Shown here: positions 55,501 to 63,807 of the stretch, in pieces
Numbering within the stretch: the stretch's first letter is position 1
Layout of the letters: every line of letters begins with the position of its first letter
Source of the DNA: Nocardia arthritidis
GTDB lineage: Bacteria; Actinomycetota; Actinomycetes; Mycobacteriales; Mycobacteriaceae
Length of the DNA stretch: 64,000 bases
Assembly: GCF_011801145.1 (NCBI RefSeq)
Contig: NZ_CP046172.1
Span: 2,232,001 to 2,296,000 of the forward strand
Direction: 5' to 3'
The notes under the pieces: model-generated
Told to the model about the DNA's origin: nothing
The model's input: the letters and a program-made list of their open reading frames with translations, nothing else
The model's database searches: none
Position numbers and translations under genes: made by a program

Positions 55501-58500
55501 TTGTTCTCCCCGATGGGTTCTGTTTCCGGCTTACCGCTTTCCGACACGGACGGTTCCGGCCCCTGCGCGTCCTTTTCCGTTGCCGCAAAAAGCTTTTCGA
55601 GGTCCGCGCGGGTGTCCGCGACGGCATCGGACTCGCGCTGGTCGAGCTGACTGCCCTCCAGTTCGGTGAACCGGCGGGCGGTTTCGAGTTGGTCGCGCAG
55701 GTCGGCGACGGCGCGGCGGATTTCGGCGGGCGACATGTTGTGCGGCCCAGGAAGATCCGCCGGGTCGCCGCCTGTTGCGCGCCACAGGTCGGCCAGATCG
55801 CGATAGGTGTCGCCGACGGCATCGCCTTCGCGCACATCCAGCTGGCGGCCTTCCAAATCGGTGAATTGACCACCGGTTTCGAGTCGGTCGCGCAGGTCGG
55901 CGATGGCGCGGCGGATTTCCGCGTGCGACATGGTGCCCCGGCCCGGCAGCTCGGCCGGGTCGCCGCCGGTGGCGCGCCAGAGGTCGGCGAGATCGTCGTA
56001 GATATCGCGTTCCGCCGCACTTGCGTGCGGAACCTCTTGTGCGCCTTCCTGTTCCGTGGTCGGCTGGTCGGTTTCGCGCTCACGTGGGGCGGGCTGTTGG
56101 TCGGATGCGCCGGGTTCGCGTTCGGGCTGGGCGGTTCGCTCGCCGGGCTCGACAAACGGCTCATGCGCTTTACCGGCCTCAATAATGTGAGGCGCGTGGT
56201 ACACCTCGGGCGCGACCGGTTGCATGGGCAGTGGGGTGCCGTCGGGCTGGCCCTCATAGCGGAATTCGATATCGTGGAAGCCCGCGTCTCGCAGATTGCG
56301 AAGGACGAGTTCCCGCTCGGTGGCCGGCGCGTGTGCGGTGCTTCCGGTTTCGATGCGTAGCGTGCCGCCGGGTGCGAGCACCCGGAATATCTCCCGCGCC
56401 GCGGTCGACGGCACCTCCAGCAGTGACTTGATATCGACGCGTTCGAAGAAGACCTCGTTGACCGAACCATCCGGAATCGCCGACAGGTCACGGACATCCG
56501 CGATCAGGTCGGGCCGGGTGGAATCGGCCCGGTTGACGAAGATCTCGCCCGGCCCGGCCGGCCGGTATTCGTGTCCACCGCCGATCACCAGCCGCACACC
56601 GTTGGGTCCGGCCGCGGCCAGCAATGCCGGGAGGTCATCGGTGGGGGTGGTGCGCCACGACGGATCGTGCGCAGTCGGCTGCGGCGGCTGCCCGATCGGA
56701 TCGACCTCGGCGATCCACACATGTCCGTTCCGATCGATCGCGATCCCGATGTGCTCGGAATGCCCCTCCGGCGTGGACATGGTCATGACGGCCCGGCCTG
56801 CCCCGGCTATGTGCTCGAACCTGAACTGGTCGCGGTCGACACCGCGGTCCCGTGCTATTTCCGCGCCGACGGCGGTCACCGCATCGGTCATACCCCAGCC
56901 GCGGCGATCGGCTCGCTGCTGTTCGATCCGATCGATGGTTTCGACCAGATGTTCTGCCGCCCTTGGCATTGCGCCCTGAGTGCGAAGTGCGTGCGCGATG
57001 TCGGTGGGTCCGAGTCGATGGGTATTCGCCAATCCGAGTTCGGCCGCGCGCTGCCGGATCGATTCGAGATAGCTTCGCGGATAACCGATCTCACGCACGG
57101 CAGCGGCAACCCTGGCCCGGACCTCGGGCGCGGTCGGCCGGTGTCCGTGCCAGGGCTCGCCGAGTGTCCATCGCGGCGGAAGGTGCGGCGACGGCGCGCC
57201 GAGCGGCGGCATCCGGTCCGGATCGTATGGGGCGCCGAAGTGCTTCTCTTCCGGATACGACCGGCTCGATTCGATCGGGCGTTCGCCGCCCGGCAGTTCG
57301 ACGCGTTCGCCGTTGAGGTCGAGTGCGATCACGTAATAGGCCTCAACGTGATCCGGAGTCGTCTCGGGCAATCTGCCCTCGGTGCCGTTGGTCGGATCGT
57401 GCTGCCAGACCTCCTCGCCCGCGCGGGTGACGACGTATGCGTGCCCGAGCCCGCCCGGGGTGTGATACACCTCGCCGACCAGCACGACGACATTCGGATC
57501 GCCGACCGCGGTGAGCGCGGCGCGCAGATCTCGAAGATTACGGAAAATTGTTGGTCCGCTGGCTTTTTCGCCGAGATCGGACAGTGCGTAGCCCTCGGGT
57601 CCAGGATCCTCGGGCGGTACGGTGAGCACATCTTCGCCGATCACCGTGTTGATGAACCGGGCGGCCCTCGGCAGGCAGTCCGGGGGTGTCGCGGTCGGGT
57701 CGACGGGTTCGGTGACCGGCGCGCGATCGGCGAAGGTCTGGCCGAAAACATCGGCGTAGCGGTTCAATTCGGCGTCGACGCGGCGATGTTCGGCCAGGGC
57801 GTCGCGCAGTTCGGTGAGCTGTGCGGCCCGATCCGGATGCGCGGCCGCCAGATCCGCCAGTCGCTGTTCGGTGAAGTGCTGCGGCGCACCGGTTTCCGGC
57901 GGTATGCCGAGATCGTCCGCGAGCTCCCGAATGCGCTCGGTGAGTGCTCGGCGTTCCCCGGCCAAAACGGCGTGACCGTCGGCTACCGCATCGAGCCAGC
58001 TCAATTCCTGCTGCGCCCGAGCGCGTTCCGGCGACCCGTCGGGCAGCGTCGCGGTTTCGCGCAGTGCGGCGAGACGTTGCCGGACCACCTCCGGCAACAG
58101 CGAATGATCGAGCCGGTCCTCGGTCGAGAAGACCATGGCGACCGTTGCTTCCGGGTGCTCGGTGATCCCGCCGGGGAACTCCAGCCACCGCCCACTCTCC
58201 GGGTCGTACATGCCGATCCTGCCGTCCTCGCCGACCACGAGGTCGTAACGCCGGGCGCCGTACGGGCCGGCGTCGACAACCACCGCGACCGTGCCCGGCC
58301 CGCGCGCGGTGATCTCGTCGGCGAGTTGCCGATGACTGTCGTACGGATGGAATTCGGCGTTGTGACCGAGCTCGAGCTCGTCCGGTGTCAGACCGGCGGC
58401 GGGGATCTCGGTGCCGGAGTCGACCCGTACGGGATCGGAAGGCGTTGTGTCGCGGTGGTTTTCGGTGCGGTTCGGGTCGGCGGCGGTGCGCCCGGTATTC

Positions 58501-61070
58501 GTGTGGTCTCCGGAATGATCTGCGGTGCCGGGTGCGATTTCCGGCCTTGCCGGGGAACCGGCGTCGCCCGCGATCGGACGATCGGAGCTCGGGCGAGCGG
58601 TGGTCTGTTCCGCGTCGGCTCGACCGGCGGTCGGTGCGGCTGCCCGGCCCGATGTCTGACGAGCATCGACCGGTGCGGTCGGAGTCGCGCGGCTGTCGCC
58701 GACCGGCCGAGCCGTCGGTTGGCCCGTCTCGCCAGGCCGCGTGCCCTTCGCCGTCTCGGCCGAGCGTGCGGCCTCCTCGGGGGAGAGGACTGCGCGGGAA
58801 TTCGGCTGTACCGCTGGTCTTTCCGTGGCGGGCCGAGCCTCACCTGGGGTCCCGGTGTCGAGGCGTCCGCCGTTCGTCGGTGCTGCGGGGCGATCGTTCG
58901 CCGGAGGCGCGGTGTCGGGGCGCCCGCCGTTCACTGGCGTCGCGGGCTGGCCGGTCGGCGTCGCCGGGCCCTGCTCCGGTGCCGCGGTGCCGTTCTCGGG
59001 TTGTGTGAAATGGCCGACCGCCGCCGCCATGCCGTTTTCCGTTGCTGTGGTGCCGTTTTCGGGTTGCGTGAAATGGACCGCCGTCGTGCCGTTTTCCGAT
59101 GCTGCGGTGCCATTTCCGGGTTGCGCAGGATGGCTGGCCGGCGCCGTTGTGCCGTTTTCTGACGGCGCGGTGCCATTTCCGGGTTGCGCAGGATGGCTGG
59201 CCGGCGCCGTCGTGCCGCTTTCTGATGGCGCGGTGCCATTTTCGGGTTGGACTGGGTGGTTGCCGGCCGCCGCTGCGCCGTTCTCCGTCGGCGCGCCGGT
59301 CGGCTGTGCCGTCTCGACCCGGGCGCCCGCCGGGGTCGCCGTATGATCGGCCTGCACGGGTGTGATCGGCGCACCGGCGTCGCCGGCCATCCCCGCTCGG
59401 GATTGCCCCGTCGAATGTTGTTCTCCGGCACTCTGTTCGGGAGTATCGGCGGGTCGGCTGTTCTCCGGCCCAGCCACGTCACCCGCGCGCCCCGGACCGG
59501 AACTCGTCGCCGAATCCGGCTGCACTGTGCCAGCTTTGGTATCGCCGGGCGAGTCGACCCGCTGGGTGCCCTGCACCGGACGGCCACCCGAATCCGACTG
59601 GGGCGTCACCGGTTTCGAATCGACGCCGCGGGCATTGTTGCCCGCGTCGGATGCGCCGGGGGCAGGCCGAGCCTCGCCGCCGGGTGCCGAATTGCCCTGT
59701 GGCGCGGCCTGACCCGATCCGGCAGCCTCGCCGGTGGAATGTCCGGCACCGGGATCGTTGACGACAGGCGGCGGGGCGCCTGAATCGCGGTGCGCCAGTG
59801 GTTCAGCACTCGCCGGATGCGCCGCCGGGGGCCCGGACGCCTGCTGCCCGTTGACGGAACTCGCGTGCTGGCCATTGGGACTCGACTGTTCGCCATTCGC
59901 ACCGGTCGGCGAACCCGCGTGCTGGCCGTTCGCCTCCGGCATTGTCCCCGTTGCCGATCCGCGATTGCCGGTGCCCTCCGGCACGGTGCCCGGATGCTGC
60001 CCATTGGTCACGCCCGTATCGCGCACCGGCGGTGTCGCACCGTCGAATCCGGCGGGCACCCGCGCCTCGGGTGTACCGCGAAACCTGTTGACCAGCCCGT
60101 GGTTTCCGAGCCCGACCGCACCGCCCGCGACGCCGCCGACCAGCATGTGCGCGTCGAGCGGCCCCCATTTGTTGATATCGAACTCGCCCTTGACCAGATT
60201 CGGTGCGGCATATCCGGCCAGCGCGCCGGACAATCCGGCCGCTCCGGTGCCGACCAGTGTCTTCACCAGATTCGGTGTGCCCTTGAGCATTCCGGTCTTG
60301 AAGATCGCGGTCTTGAATATGTCGTTCGACAGGCCGTGGCCCCACTGGCCGCCGAGGGCGCCCGCCGCGCCCGCGACGGCCATCGAACCGGATTCACCCC
60401 AGTCGATGCCGCCGTGCATCTTTCCGTCGGCGCCCATCCTGCGGTGGCCCTGGAGGTCGAGCAGTTCCTGCATCAGCGCGTCCTGCGCACCGCCGATCAG
60501 CGCCGACTTGCCGACGTGCAGCAGCATGAATTTGGTAAGCGCCTTCCAGCCTGCCTTGGTGGTCAGACTGAGAATGGCCTTTTTCAGCCGGTTGGCGACG
60601 ATGCGGATGAATCCTCTGGTCACCGCGACCGCGGCGGCCTCCTCGGCGGGTGCGGTCGGCGGGAAGATCCACGCCGCGGCCATCTCGCCGGCCAGGATGA
60701 TCAGCGAGGTGATCATCATGCCCTGCGCGTATTCGAGTTCGGAGCCCAGGTTTTCGGCGGCGTCGCCGATCGAGTCGAGGATTTCGGCGAGCATCGGGAT
60801 GGTCAGCGTGTCGGCTTTGCCATCCCGTGGGGGTTCGGCCATGAGCGCGTCGAACAGTTTCCCCATGGTCTCGCCGCCCTGGCCGGACGGATAGCTGGCC
60901 AGCGTGGCCGACTTGGCCGCCCCGACATCCGACAACAGGTCGCGCACTTGCTTGGCCGCCTCGCGCCAGTCGTCGGCGACCCCGAACATGCCGGAATGGC
61001 TGCCCTCCGGCCAGTCCGCGCCGGCGACCCAGCCGAGCACGTTCAGGATTTCGTAACCCACATCACCCAT
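49584..61070 (-). CDS. Giant (3828 aa) WXG100-linked polymorphic-toxin-like protein
   Basis: The N-terminal 330 residues resemble the WXG100-like/CpnT-like N-terminal domain of type VII-associated toxins (GYEILNVLGWVAGADWPEGS, then small-residue-rich helices). Residues about 350-870 are Pro/Thr/Gly/Asn-rich repeats. Residues about 1125-1240 look like a papain-fold glutamine-deamidase toxin domain: Cys in PPDCLPRAARF, His in GLGHAYVV, Asp in WQHDPTNG. A degenerate methyltransferase-like segment (FRVLAPGGTLRIETG) is near 1530-1560. Two 66-aa tandem repeats (DLWRATGGDPAxLPG) start near 1690, and a long coiled coil spans about 2420-2595. Two related C-terminal modules are followed by a His/Pro-rich tail (3740-3828). 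Two small genes upstream, one WXG100-like, fit ESX export. I cannot identify an immunity gene with certainty. Confidence 0.85.
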   Translation of the reverse strand: MGDVGYEILNVLGWVAGADWPEGSHSGMFGVADDWREAAKQVRDLLSDVGAAKSATLASYPSGQGGETMGKLFDALMAEPPRDGKADTLTIPMLAEILDSIGDAAENLGSELEYAQGMMITSLIILAGEMAAAWIFPPTAPAEEAAAVAVTRGFIRIVANRLKKAILSLTTKAGWKALTKFMLLHVGKSALIGGAQDALMQELLDLQGHRRMGADGKMHGGIDWGESGSMAVAGAAGALGGQWGHGLSNDIFKTAIFKTGMLKGTPNLVKTLVGTGAAGLSGALAGYAAPNLVKGEFDINKWGPLDAHMLVGGVAGGAVGLGNHGLVNRFRGTPEARVPAGFDGATPPVRDTGVTNGQHPGTVPEGTGNRGSATGTMPEANGQHAGSPTGANGEQSSPNGQHASSVNGQQASGPPAAHPASAEPLAHRDSGAPPPVVNDPGAGHSTGEAAGSGQAAPQGNSAPGGEARPAPGASDAGNNARGVDSKPVTPQSDSGGRPVQGTQRVDSPGDTKAGTVQPDSATSSGPGRAGDVAGPENSRPADTPEQSAGEQHSTGQSRAGMAGDAGAPITPVQADHTATPAGARVETAQPTGAPTENGAAAAGNHPVQPENGTAPSESGTTAPASHPAQPGNGTAPSENGTTAPASHPAQPGNGTAASENGTTAVHFTQPENGTTATENGMAAAVGHFTQPENGTAAPEQGPATPTGQPATPVNGGRPDTAPPANDRPAAPTNGGRLDTGTPGEARPATERPAVQPNSRAVLSPEEAARSAETAKGTRPGETGQPTARPVGDSRATPTAPVDARQTSGRAAAPTAGRADAEQTTARPSSDRPIAGDAGSPARPEIAPGTADHSGDHTNTGRTAADPNRTENHRDTTPSDPVRVDSGTEIPAAGLTPDELELGHNAEFHPYDSHRQLADEITARGPGTVAVVVDAGPYGARRYDLVVGEDGRIGMYDPESGRWLEFPGGITEHPEATVAMVFSTEDRLDHSLLPEVVRQRLAALRETATLPDGSPERARAQQELSWLDAVADGHAVLAGERRALTERIRELADDLGIPPETGAPQHFTEQRLADLAAAHPDRAAQLTELRDALAEHRRVDAELNRYADVFGQTFADRAPVTEPVDPTATPPDCLPRAARFINTVIGEDVLTVPPEDPGPEGYALSDLGEKASGPTIFRNLRDLRAALTAVGDPNVVVLVGEVYHTPGGLGHAYVVTRAGEEVWQHDPTNGTEGRLPETTPDHVEAYYVIALDLNGERVELPGGERPIESSRSYPEEKHFGAPYDPDRMPPLGAPSPHLPPRWTLGEPWHGHRPTAPEVRARVAAAVREIGYPRSYLESIRQRAAELGLANTHRLGPTDIAHALRTQGAMPRAAEHLVETIDRIEQQRADRRGWGMTDAVTAVGAEIARDRGVDRDQFRFEHIAGAGRAVMTMSTPEGHSEHIGIAIDRNGHVWIAEVDPIGQPPQPTAHDPSWRTTPTDDLPALLAAAGPNGVRLVIGGGHEYRPAGPGEIFVNRADSTRPDLIADVRDLSAIPDGSVNEVFFERVDIKSLLEVPSTAAREIFRVLAPGGTLRIETGSTAHAPATERELVLRNLRDAGFHDIEFRYEGQPDGTPLPMQPVAPEVYHAPHIIEAGKAHEPFVEPGERTAQPEREPGASDQQPAPRERETDQPTTEQEGAQEVPHASAAERDIYDDLADLWRATGGDPAELPGRGTMSHAEIRRAIADLRDRLETGGQFTDLEGRQLDVREGDAVGDTYRDLADLWRATGGDPADLPGPHNMSPAEIRRAVADLRDQLETARRFTELEGSQLDQRESDAVADTRADLEKLFAATEKDAQGPEPSVSESGKPETEPIGENKAGTGDTEHTDPERPAPEPNSTSEQPHPDTAESIPDGSAEQPPTPPRHVGDMPEWGERITEATTATARAYEELTALLHGLHQDLNPAQSTHDLERKLIDRVDELRDRSLAMRKYAKELKARMGLRRYWSERMALDHLTRNAMKRAPLVLERLSAFHDALAHEDAIRRSAGTAAAQHLTREAGGRPAGALTRRMDGDPPRLVHFTVGSDYSTDRYLTWARDGYHIDECVVHVDDQGRIWQTERVVRDPEPLTEHEALLREMGRGIAAAAQRSARIHDRIVELATELGIRDAAAMTPRELEHAIFGSPDGVTPGLADRVHEIRQRQVIPEAAERAGGEMLRRAREEATRNGGVAGHAELGDALRAATERAPLIREIRREFDEYHTAHNVEEQRRLAAAEVAARENPPPDGKRVVVDEHGRVTHIDPPVEERVAPPAPAHPDLTGDIDAQLREADAEHADLVKKWAAAKAKRDDFAMRFEIRDPDGELGEHLETTLERLGEETTQIMLRGGIEEPDQFLPGPLRHSEEALAALARSSNEVNDLADRIVEVHARIVELEHAGAIHAAVVERDAEARVRREDLAQQRAEAARQHKQLQTALDLLRATEADPVTHAEGVADLRAQMDAAAIELERLERSATPSEEIARIGEQIARIRAREADLSDEAPRKVRVRARRAELAARQRTTDNITNAERLRDIRDEMLQRRQALTEQRRALIAEYEEAVRQRDAAAARLEQYRAALAELAHTGEPDPARRATAIDGLEELVRRADTMAGRANDRLDGFDGAWTDALAEHTNWRITDRVGVAEGEPARVIVVGSRPDPDHPLADHDRALHEALTRSRDLALLLGRPDAVIEYHHVSIDPVDRGLRMEHLGGPAIRRVHLPESIIERDGRVWVDRDPTTLTSWRDADGNWHDAREHGPRRAEARKADFKPTGHTVKDPPDGTSSQLGVDPFQTSIEDAILGLTTGHWPELTEEQAKGLTFDGAIENWLKQGVPGPEEHVAEPLPLADAAYPPMRWVLIADKSRPKMRAWFQRHPRFGDFVLSHTEWIGKLRSTTEVPIGFHGDDVPDKLRTKPIRVLDHPWTEHIRFVRRIREFEWFGKPEKNYQPLFLEHDGREALGWRDRQEIPDNNPGILLSRKRIPWSEQVAAWNRVQEWTTEVLDGYRANDSELDRILRNVNEYRLPDGTTFRSIFGFDLTREQLLQIKNHLMRGGPDGAGFWTVDRITGARVRRPFDDVADVAEAWIRLDGNPLESLPEHLVDENPAPILPQDLILLRDALGESNYLGKNPDKTWRDANAYTRRVHGADWDSDRPPLTGWRKGIKYAIAQLTEADVAEPPRALGGSDGPKPGPGDPPGPVVPEERGFTIEPVGDGPQYVLTHDPVDVSDRARADLADLDAQRRAVIAPLRAVRDQRDALLRRLFENNDAARHWLENHRALRGLLDDPERYLQPRRMPGLFEELRDSGHFTADQLHELAEAAVEYHRMDHAEVRPALGRLTDAMTARAGLDHVESLGGQMVTEHVGVIRTAGEPPRVLVLDRLTEGEYHDADEPGRAAHLAAALGHQALGHQQVVDALREPGARIEYLRVRVDSGPEYRMHVADLTSPTVRHDDPGEPDAGTPPPIDPSEPPQPPGFTVDLIGEDVPRVVGEPHVVSAHTRDWDGVRDLQAERDRIYRQHKKLVRALDKLGRHSVEWAETDQQVRASKERLRELAGRLRVAEAAAYLHSKDATVHDTGVGLHTADGHPVVEVVTVRRTATVPPHEHDDLLRDALDNDPELRAALSEPGAKVRYTHVVVRPVAGERVVHELESPVVQQHGDGSGLLKAYRAVIEANSRDEADTALRHYRSRLSGYVMPAKPILPLPTPTTPTMPNVPPPPVFPPVPVPQIPTPPHHPAPPPAGPGGHTPPPHRPGRPHRPSAPPHHPHPPKQDHHGHAPNHHGHNDNHPHRHHDIGHDPHHRTDGSAPRRLDDPRNHPHD
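58986..59290. repeat. 63-bp in-frame tandem repeat inside the giant gene
   Basis: Units begin near 58986, 59049, 59106, 59169 and 59232, each starting GGTGCC on the + strand, with spacing 63, 57, 63 and 63 bp (21 or 19 codons). They encode Pro/Asn/Gly/Thr-rich repeats such as SHPAQPGNGTA. The units at 59106 and 59169 are nearly identical, suggesting recent slippage or recombination. Confidence 0.85.
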
Positions 61071-61131
61071 GGCAGTAACGCTTTCGCCGATCAGGTGCCG
61101 TGTCGTCGCCGGTGCGCCGGGGGTGTCGAAC

Positions 61132-61452
61132 TCATCCGAGGCTCCCTTGCCGATGCTGGAACCGCTGCCGGAAACCCTCGGCGTAGGCCGAAGGGGCGGC
61201 CGAGACCAACATTTCGGCGGCGGCGCGGAGCCGGTCGTCCGGCGCGTCCTGCACCACCCTGGCGATCAGCTCGGCCGTCGTCGCGGCCGACCAGACTCCT
61301 GGGATCGCATCGGAAATCGCTGCGGCATCGGGTGATTCGCCGCGATACCAGAGACCGCCCGCATACCGGTAGCAGAAGGTGATCAGCCCGGTCCGGATCC
61401 TCGAATCGGTTGCACCGCTGGTTGATTCGGGATCACCCGGGGAATCAGGCAC
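61132..61452 (-). CDS. Small partner protein of the giant toxin-like gene
   Basis: 106 aa, GTG start overlapping the WXG100-like stop by 8 nt, and ending 61 bp before the giant gene. Soluble and Ala-rich helical (ISDAIPGVWSAATTAELIAR). Its position suggests a chaperone or an export adaptor. No family recognised. Confidence 0.65.
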   Translation of the reverse strand: MPDSPGDPESTSGATDSRIRTGLITFCYRYAGGLWYRGESPDAAAISDAIPGVWSAATTAELIARVVQDAPDDRLRAAAEMLVSAAPSAYAEGFRQRFQHRQGSLG

Positions 61453-61750
61453 CGAAATAGTCGTTCTGCGTCAGCTTGCGCGCGGCGGTGCGCTGGCCGT
61501 CGGCGAACGTACCGAACCCATTGCCGAGATTGCCCGCGTTGGTGAACGTCGCATCGCGCATGTTCGCGTAGCCGTTCTTGCCCTCCATGAACTCCCGGCC
61601 GTAGTGGTCGGTGCCCCACGGTTCGCCGCGGCCGTCGAGATTCGATTGCAACCTGCCGAATATCGTCGAGATCTTGTGCTTCACTCCATCGTTCGCGTCC
61701 GCGGCGGTACTCAGCTTGTCGGTGTAGGTGTGCAGTCTGTCGACCATCAT
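61445..61750 (-). CDS. WXG100-like (ESAT-6-type) small protein
   Basis: 101 aa from the ATG at 61750 (GGAGGT upstream; a second ATG follows at once); the longer ORF to 62023 is a shadow. Helical hairpin with GEPWGTD in the turn region and YGREFMEG, the size and layout of WXG100 family type VII targets. First gene of a coupled set with the 106-aa partner and the giant protein. No ESX machinery genes are in the window. Confidence 0.75.
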   Translation of the reverse strand: MMVDRLHTYTDKLSTAADANDGVKHKISTIFGRLQSNLDGRGEPWGTDHYGREFMEGKNGYANMRDATFTNAGNLGNGFGTFADGQRTAARKLTQNDYFGA

Positions 61751-61899
61751 TGACCTCCGTGCAACCGATCCGAAATCGCGACATCCCATCGCATCAGAGG
61801 TTTCCCAACACGATCGGACGTCATGGCGAACGACCGGTGAACGCCGGGACACGCGAAATCTACTGGGCGGTAGTGCCCGTGGCGCTCGTCTCGTGGGCG

Positions 61900-62799
61900 T
61901 CAATTGAGCTCCTGCACAGCGATTTTCGCGGCCTTGGCGAGTAGCGCGTTGTCGTAGCTCGCGTCCTGTTTCGCGCGGGTCGACAGCACGGTGAGCACGA
62001 TCGGGGCGCGGTTCGGCGGCCACAGCACGGCGATATCGTTGCGGGTGCCGTAGGCGGCGGAGCCGGTCTTGTCGGCGACCTGCCAGTCCGCGGGGACGCC
62101 GGCGCGGATCAGTTCGCCGCCGGTGGTGTTGCGGCGCATCATGTCGGTGAGAATGGCGCGGGCCTCGGGGGTGAGTGCGGAGTCCAGCAGGTACTTCCGG
62201 AGATCGGCCGCCAGGGCGCGGGGTGTGCTGGTATCCCGGGTGTCGCCCGGTATCGCCTCGTTCAACGCGGTTTCGGTGCGGTCCATCTGGGTGACGTTGT
62301 CGCCGAGGGCGCGTAGGTTCCGCTCGACGCCCTTGGGGCCGCCGAGCCGCGCGAACATGTGGTTGGCCGCGGTGTTGTCGCTGTATCGCAGCGCCGCGTC
62401 GAGCACTTCGCGCAGCGTTATCCCGTCGGCGAGGTGTTGTTCACTGATCGGTGAGTTGGCCACCAGGTCGGCCGAGGTGTACTTGATCCGCAGTTCCAGA
62501 TCGGCAGGTGCGGTCGTGGCGAGTATCACGCCCGCGAGCAAGGCCTTCGAGGTCGACGCGTAGGCGAACCGTTCGTCGGCGCGGTGCTCCACGGTGCGGC
62601 CGGAGCCGGTGTCGATGCCGAAAACTCCCAGATGCGCGTCGAATTCGGTTTCCAGCGCGTCGAATTCGCCGGATATCGGCGTCGTCGCGGTGGAGGTCGG
62701 GGCGGGCGCCGCGTTATCGGTCGCGCATGCGGCGAGCGGAAGCAGCAGGGCCGCCGTGATCGCAACGGCGGCGGATCGGGCGGTGCGAAACCTCGTCAT
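61900..62799 (-). CDS. bla: Class A beta-lactamase
   Basis: 299 aa from the ATG at 62799 (GGAGATCC upstream). Lipoprotein-like signal with LAAC. Catalytic motifs are complete: STSK (Ser70/Lys73), SDN (130 loop), [15 protein letters not shown] (Glu166/Asn170) and KTG (234). It resembles the chromosomal class A enzymes of Nocardia. It is divergent from the LysR gene, with a LysR-type box in the 114-bp gap, so it is probably inducible by beta-lactams. Confidence 0.95.
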   Translation of the reverse strand: MTRFRTARSAAVAITAALLLPLAACATDNAAPAPTSTATTPISGEFDALETEFDAHLGVFGIDTGSGRTVEHRADERFAYASTSKALLAGVILATTAPADLELRIKYTSADLVANSPISEQHLADGITLREVLDAALRYSDNTAANHMFARLGGPKGVERNLRALGDNVTQMDRTETALNEAIPGDTRDTSTPRALAADLRKYLLDSALTPEARAILTDMMRRNTTGGELIRAGVPADWQVADKTGSAAYGTRNDIAVLWPPNRAPIVLTVLSTRAKQDASYDNALLAKAAKIAVQELN

Positions 62800-62885
62800 T
62801 CGGATCTCCATTCGTCGCGGTTGTTGCCGATGGGCAGCCTCGCACCCGGTGCCGTATGCCGTCCAAGACACAAATGCGGGTATCA

Positions 62886-62900
62886 ATGCTGAATTGGCAT
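62886..62900. promoter_or_regulatory. LysR-type box in the bla/LysR divergent promoter
   Basis: ATGC-N7-GCAT (62886-62900), containing the T-N11-A core, sits 13 nt before the LysR start and upstream of bla. It fits autoregulation plus control of bla. Confidence 0.55.
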
Positions 62901-62913
62901 ACACTGCGGTGCC

Positions 62914-63807
62914 GTGGATATGGTCGCCGCGTGCCGCGCCTTCGTCGCCGTCAGCAGCAACGGCAGCTTCACCGTCGGCGCCGCGGCGGCCCGGATTCCG
63001 CAGTCGGTGGCCAGCCGCCGGATCGCGGCGCTCGAACAGCACTTCGGCGCCCGGCTGCTGAACCGGACCTCGCGCAGCGCCACGTTGACGTCGTTCGGGC
63101 GGGAGATGCTGCCTTCGGCCCGGCGGCTCGTCGAACTCGCCGAGGCGATGGAGCACGAGGCGGAGCGCGCGAAGCTGCGGCCGTTCCGGATGGCGATACC
63201 CCAGATATGCGCGCCGCTGCCGCTTGCCCGCTGCGTCGCGGTGGCGCGCGAGGGCGGGCTGAACCTCGACCTGCATTCGGCCGGACCTAGGGAACGCGCG
63301 GAACTCGTTCGGACGCAAGAGGTTCGGGCCGCGCTGAGCGCGGTGACGCCGGACCGGGCCAGCTGGCGGGTGCCGCTCGGCCTCGCGGCCACCGCGGGCC
63401 CGCATCCGACCCCGCTCTATCTGGAGACATTGCGCGCGGGCCGCGCCGACCGGGACGCCAGGCGTCGCCGGGTCTGGATCCAGCCGGAGGACGATATGCC
63501 GCACCTGCGCGACCCGCTCACCCGGCTGCGTGACGCACTCGGTCTGCAACCGGCGCAGGTAATGGTGGCCGATTCGCTGATCACCGCGGTGGCCGAGGTG
63601 CTCGGCTCCGACGATCTGCTGCTCGCCTCGCGGCGGCAGGCCGATGAGCTCGGATTACATTGGCGGCCGATCGGTGAGTTGGAGCTATCCCGCGGCTACG
63701 AGATCGCGGCCGGGCAGCGCGCGGACGCCGAACGCGTCAGATCGTTGCCGGCGCGCGCGATCGGCGCCTGCCTCGGCGCACCAGAGGACGAGAGCGAGGA
63801 ACGGTGA
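62914..63807 (+). CDS. LysR-type regulator of the beta-lactamase (BlaA/AmpR-like)
   Basis: 297 aa, GTG start. N-terminal winged HTH ([20 protein letters not shown], then [15 protein letters not shown]), followed by an effector domain. Divergent from bla and coupled to a BlaB-like gene, as in the Streptomyces cacaoi blaA-blaB pair that controls beta-lactamase induction. The stop overlaps the next start (TGATG). Confidence 0.88.
   Translation: MDMVAACRAFVAVSSNGSFTVGAAAARIPQSVASRRIAALEQHFGARLLNRTSRSATLTSFGREMLPSARRLVELAEAMEHEAERAKLRPFRMAIPQICAPLPLARCVAVAREGGLNLDLHSAGPRERAELVRTQEVRAALSAVTPDRASWRVPLGLAATAGPHPTPLYLETLRAGRADRDARRRRVWIQPEDDMPHLRDPLTRLRDALGLQPAQVMVADSLITAVAEVLGSDDLLLASRRQADELGLHWRPIGELELSRGYEIAAGQRADAERVRSLPARAIGACLGAPEDESEER

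Noticed and set aside
51117..56360. 1747-codon + strand ORF opposite the giant gene
   Set aside because: It is the antisense shadow of a GC-rich coding strand: Arg/Gly/Val-rich, no domain, no ribosome site, while the minus frame carries recognisable domains.
56571..59162. 863-codon + strand ORF opposite the giant gene
   Set aside because: Same reason; composition is low-complexity and follows the codon bias of the opposite frame.
58986..59290. CRISPR array
   Set aside because: The repeats are contiguous, in frame and without unique spacers; they are coding repeats.
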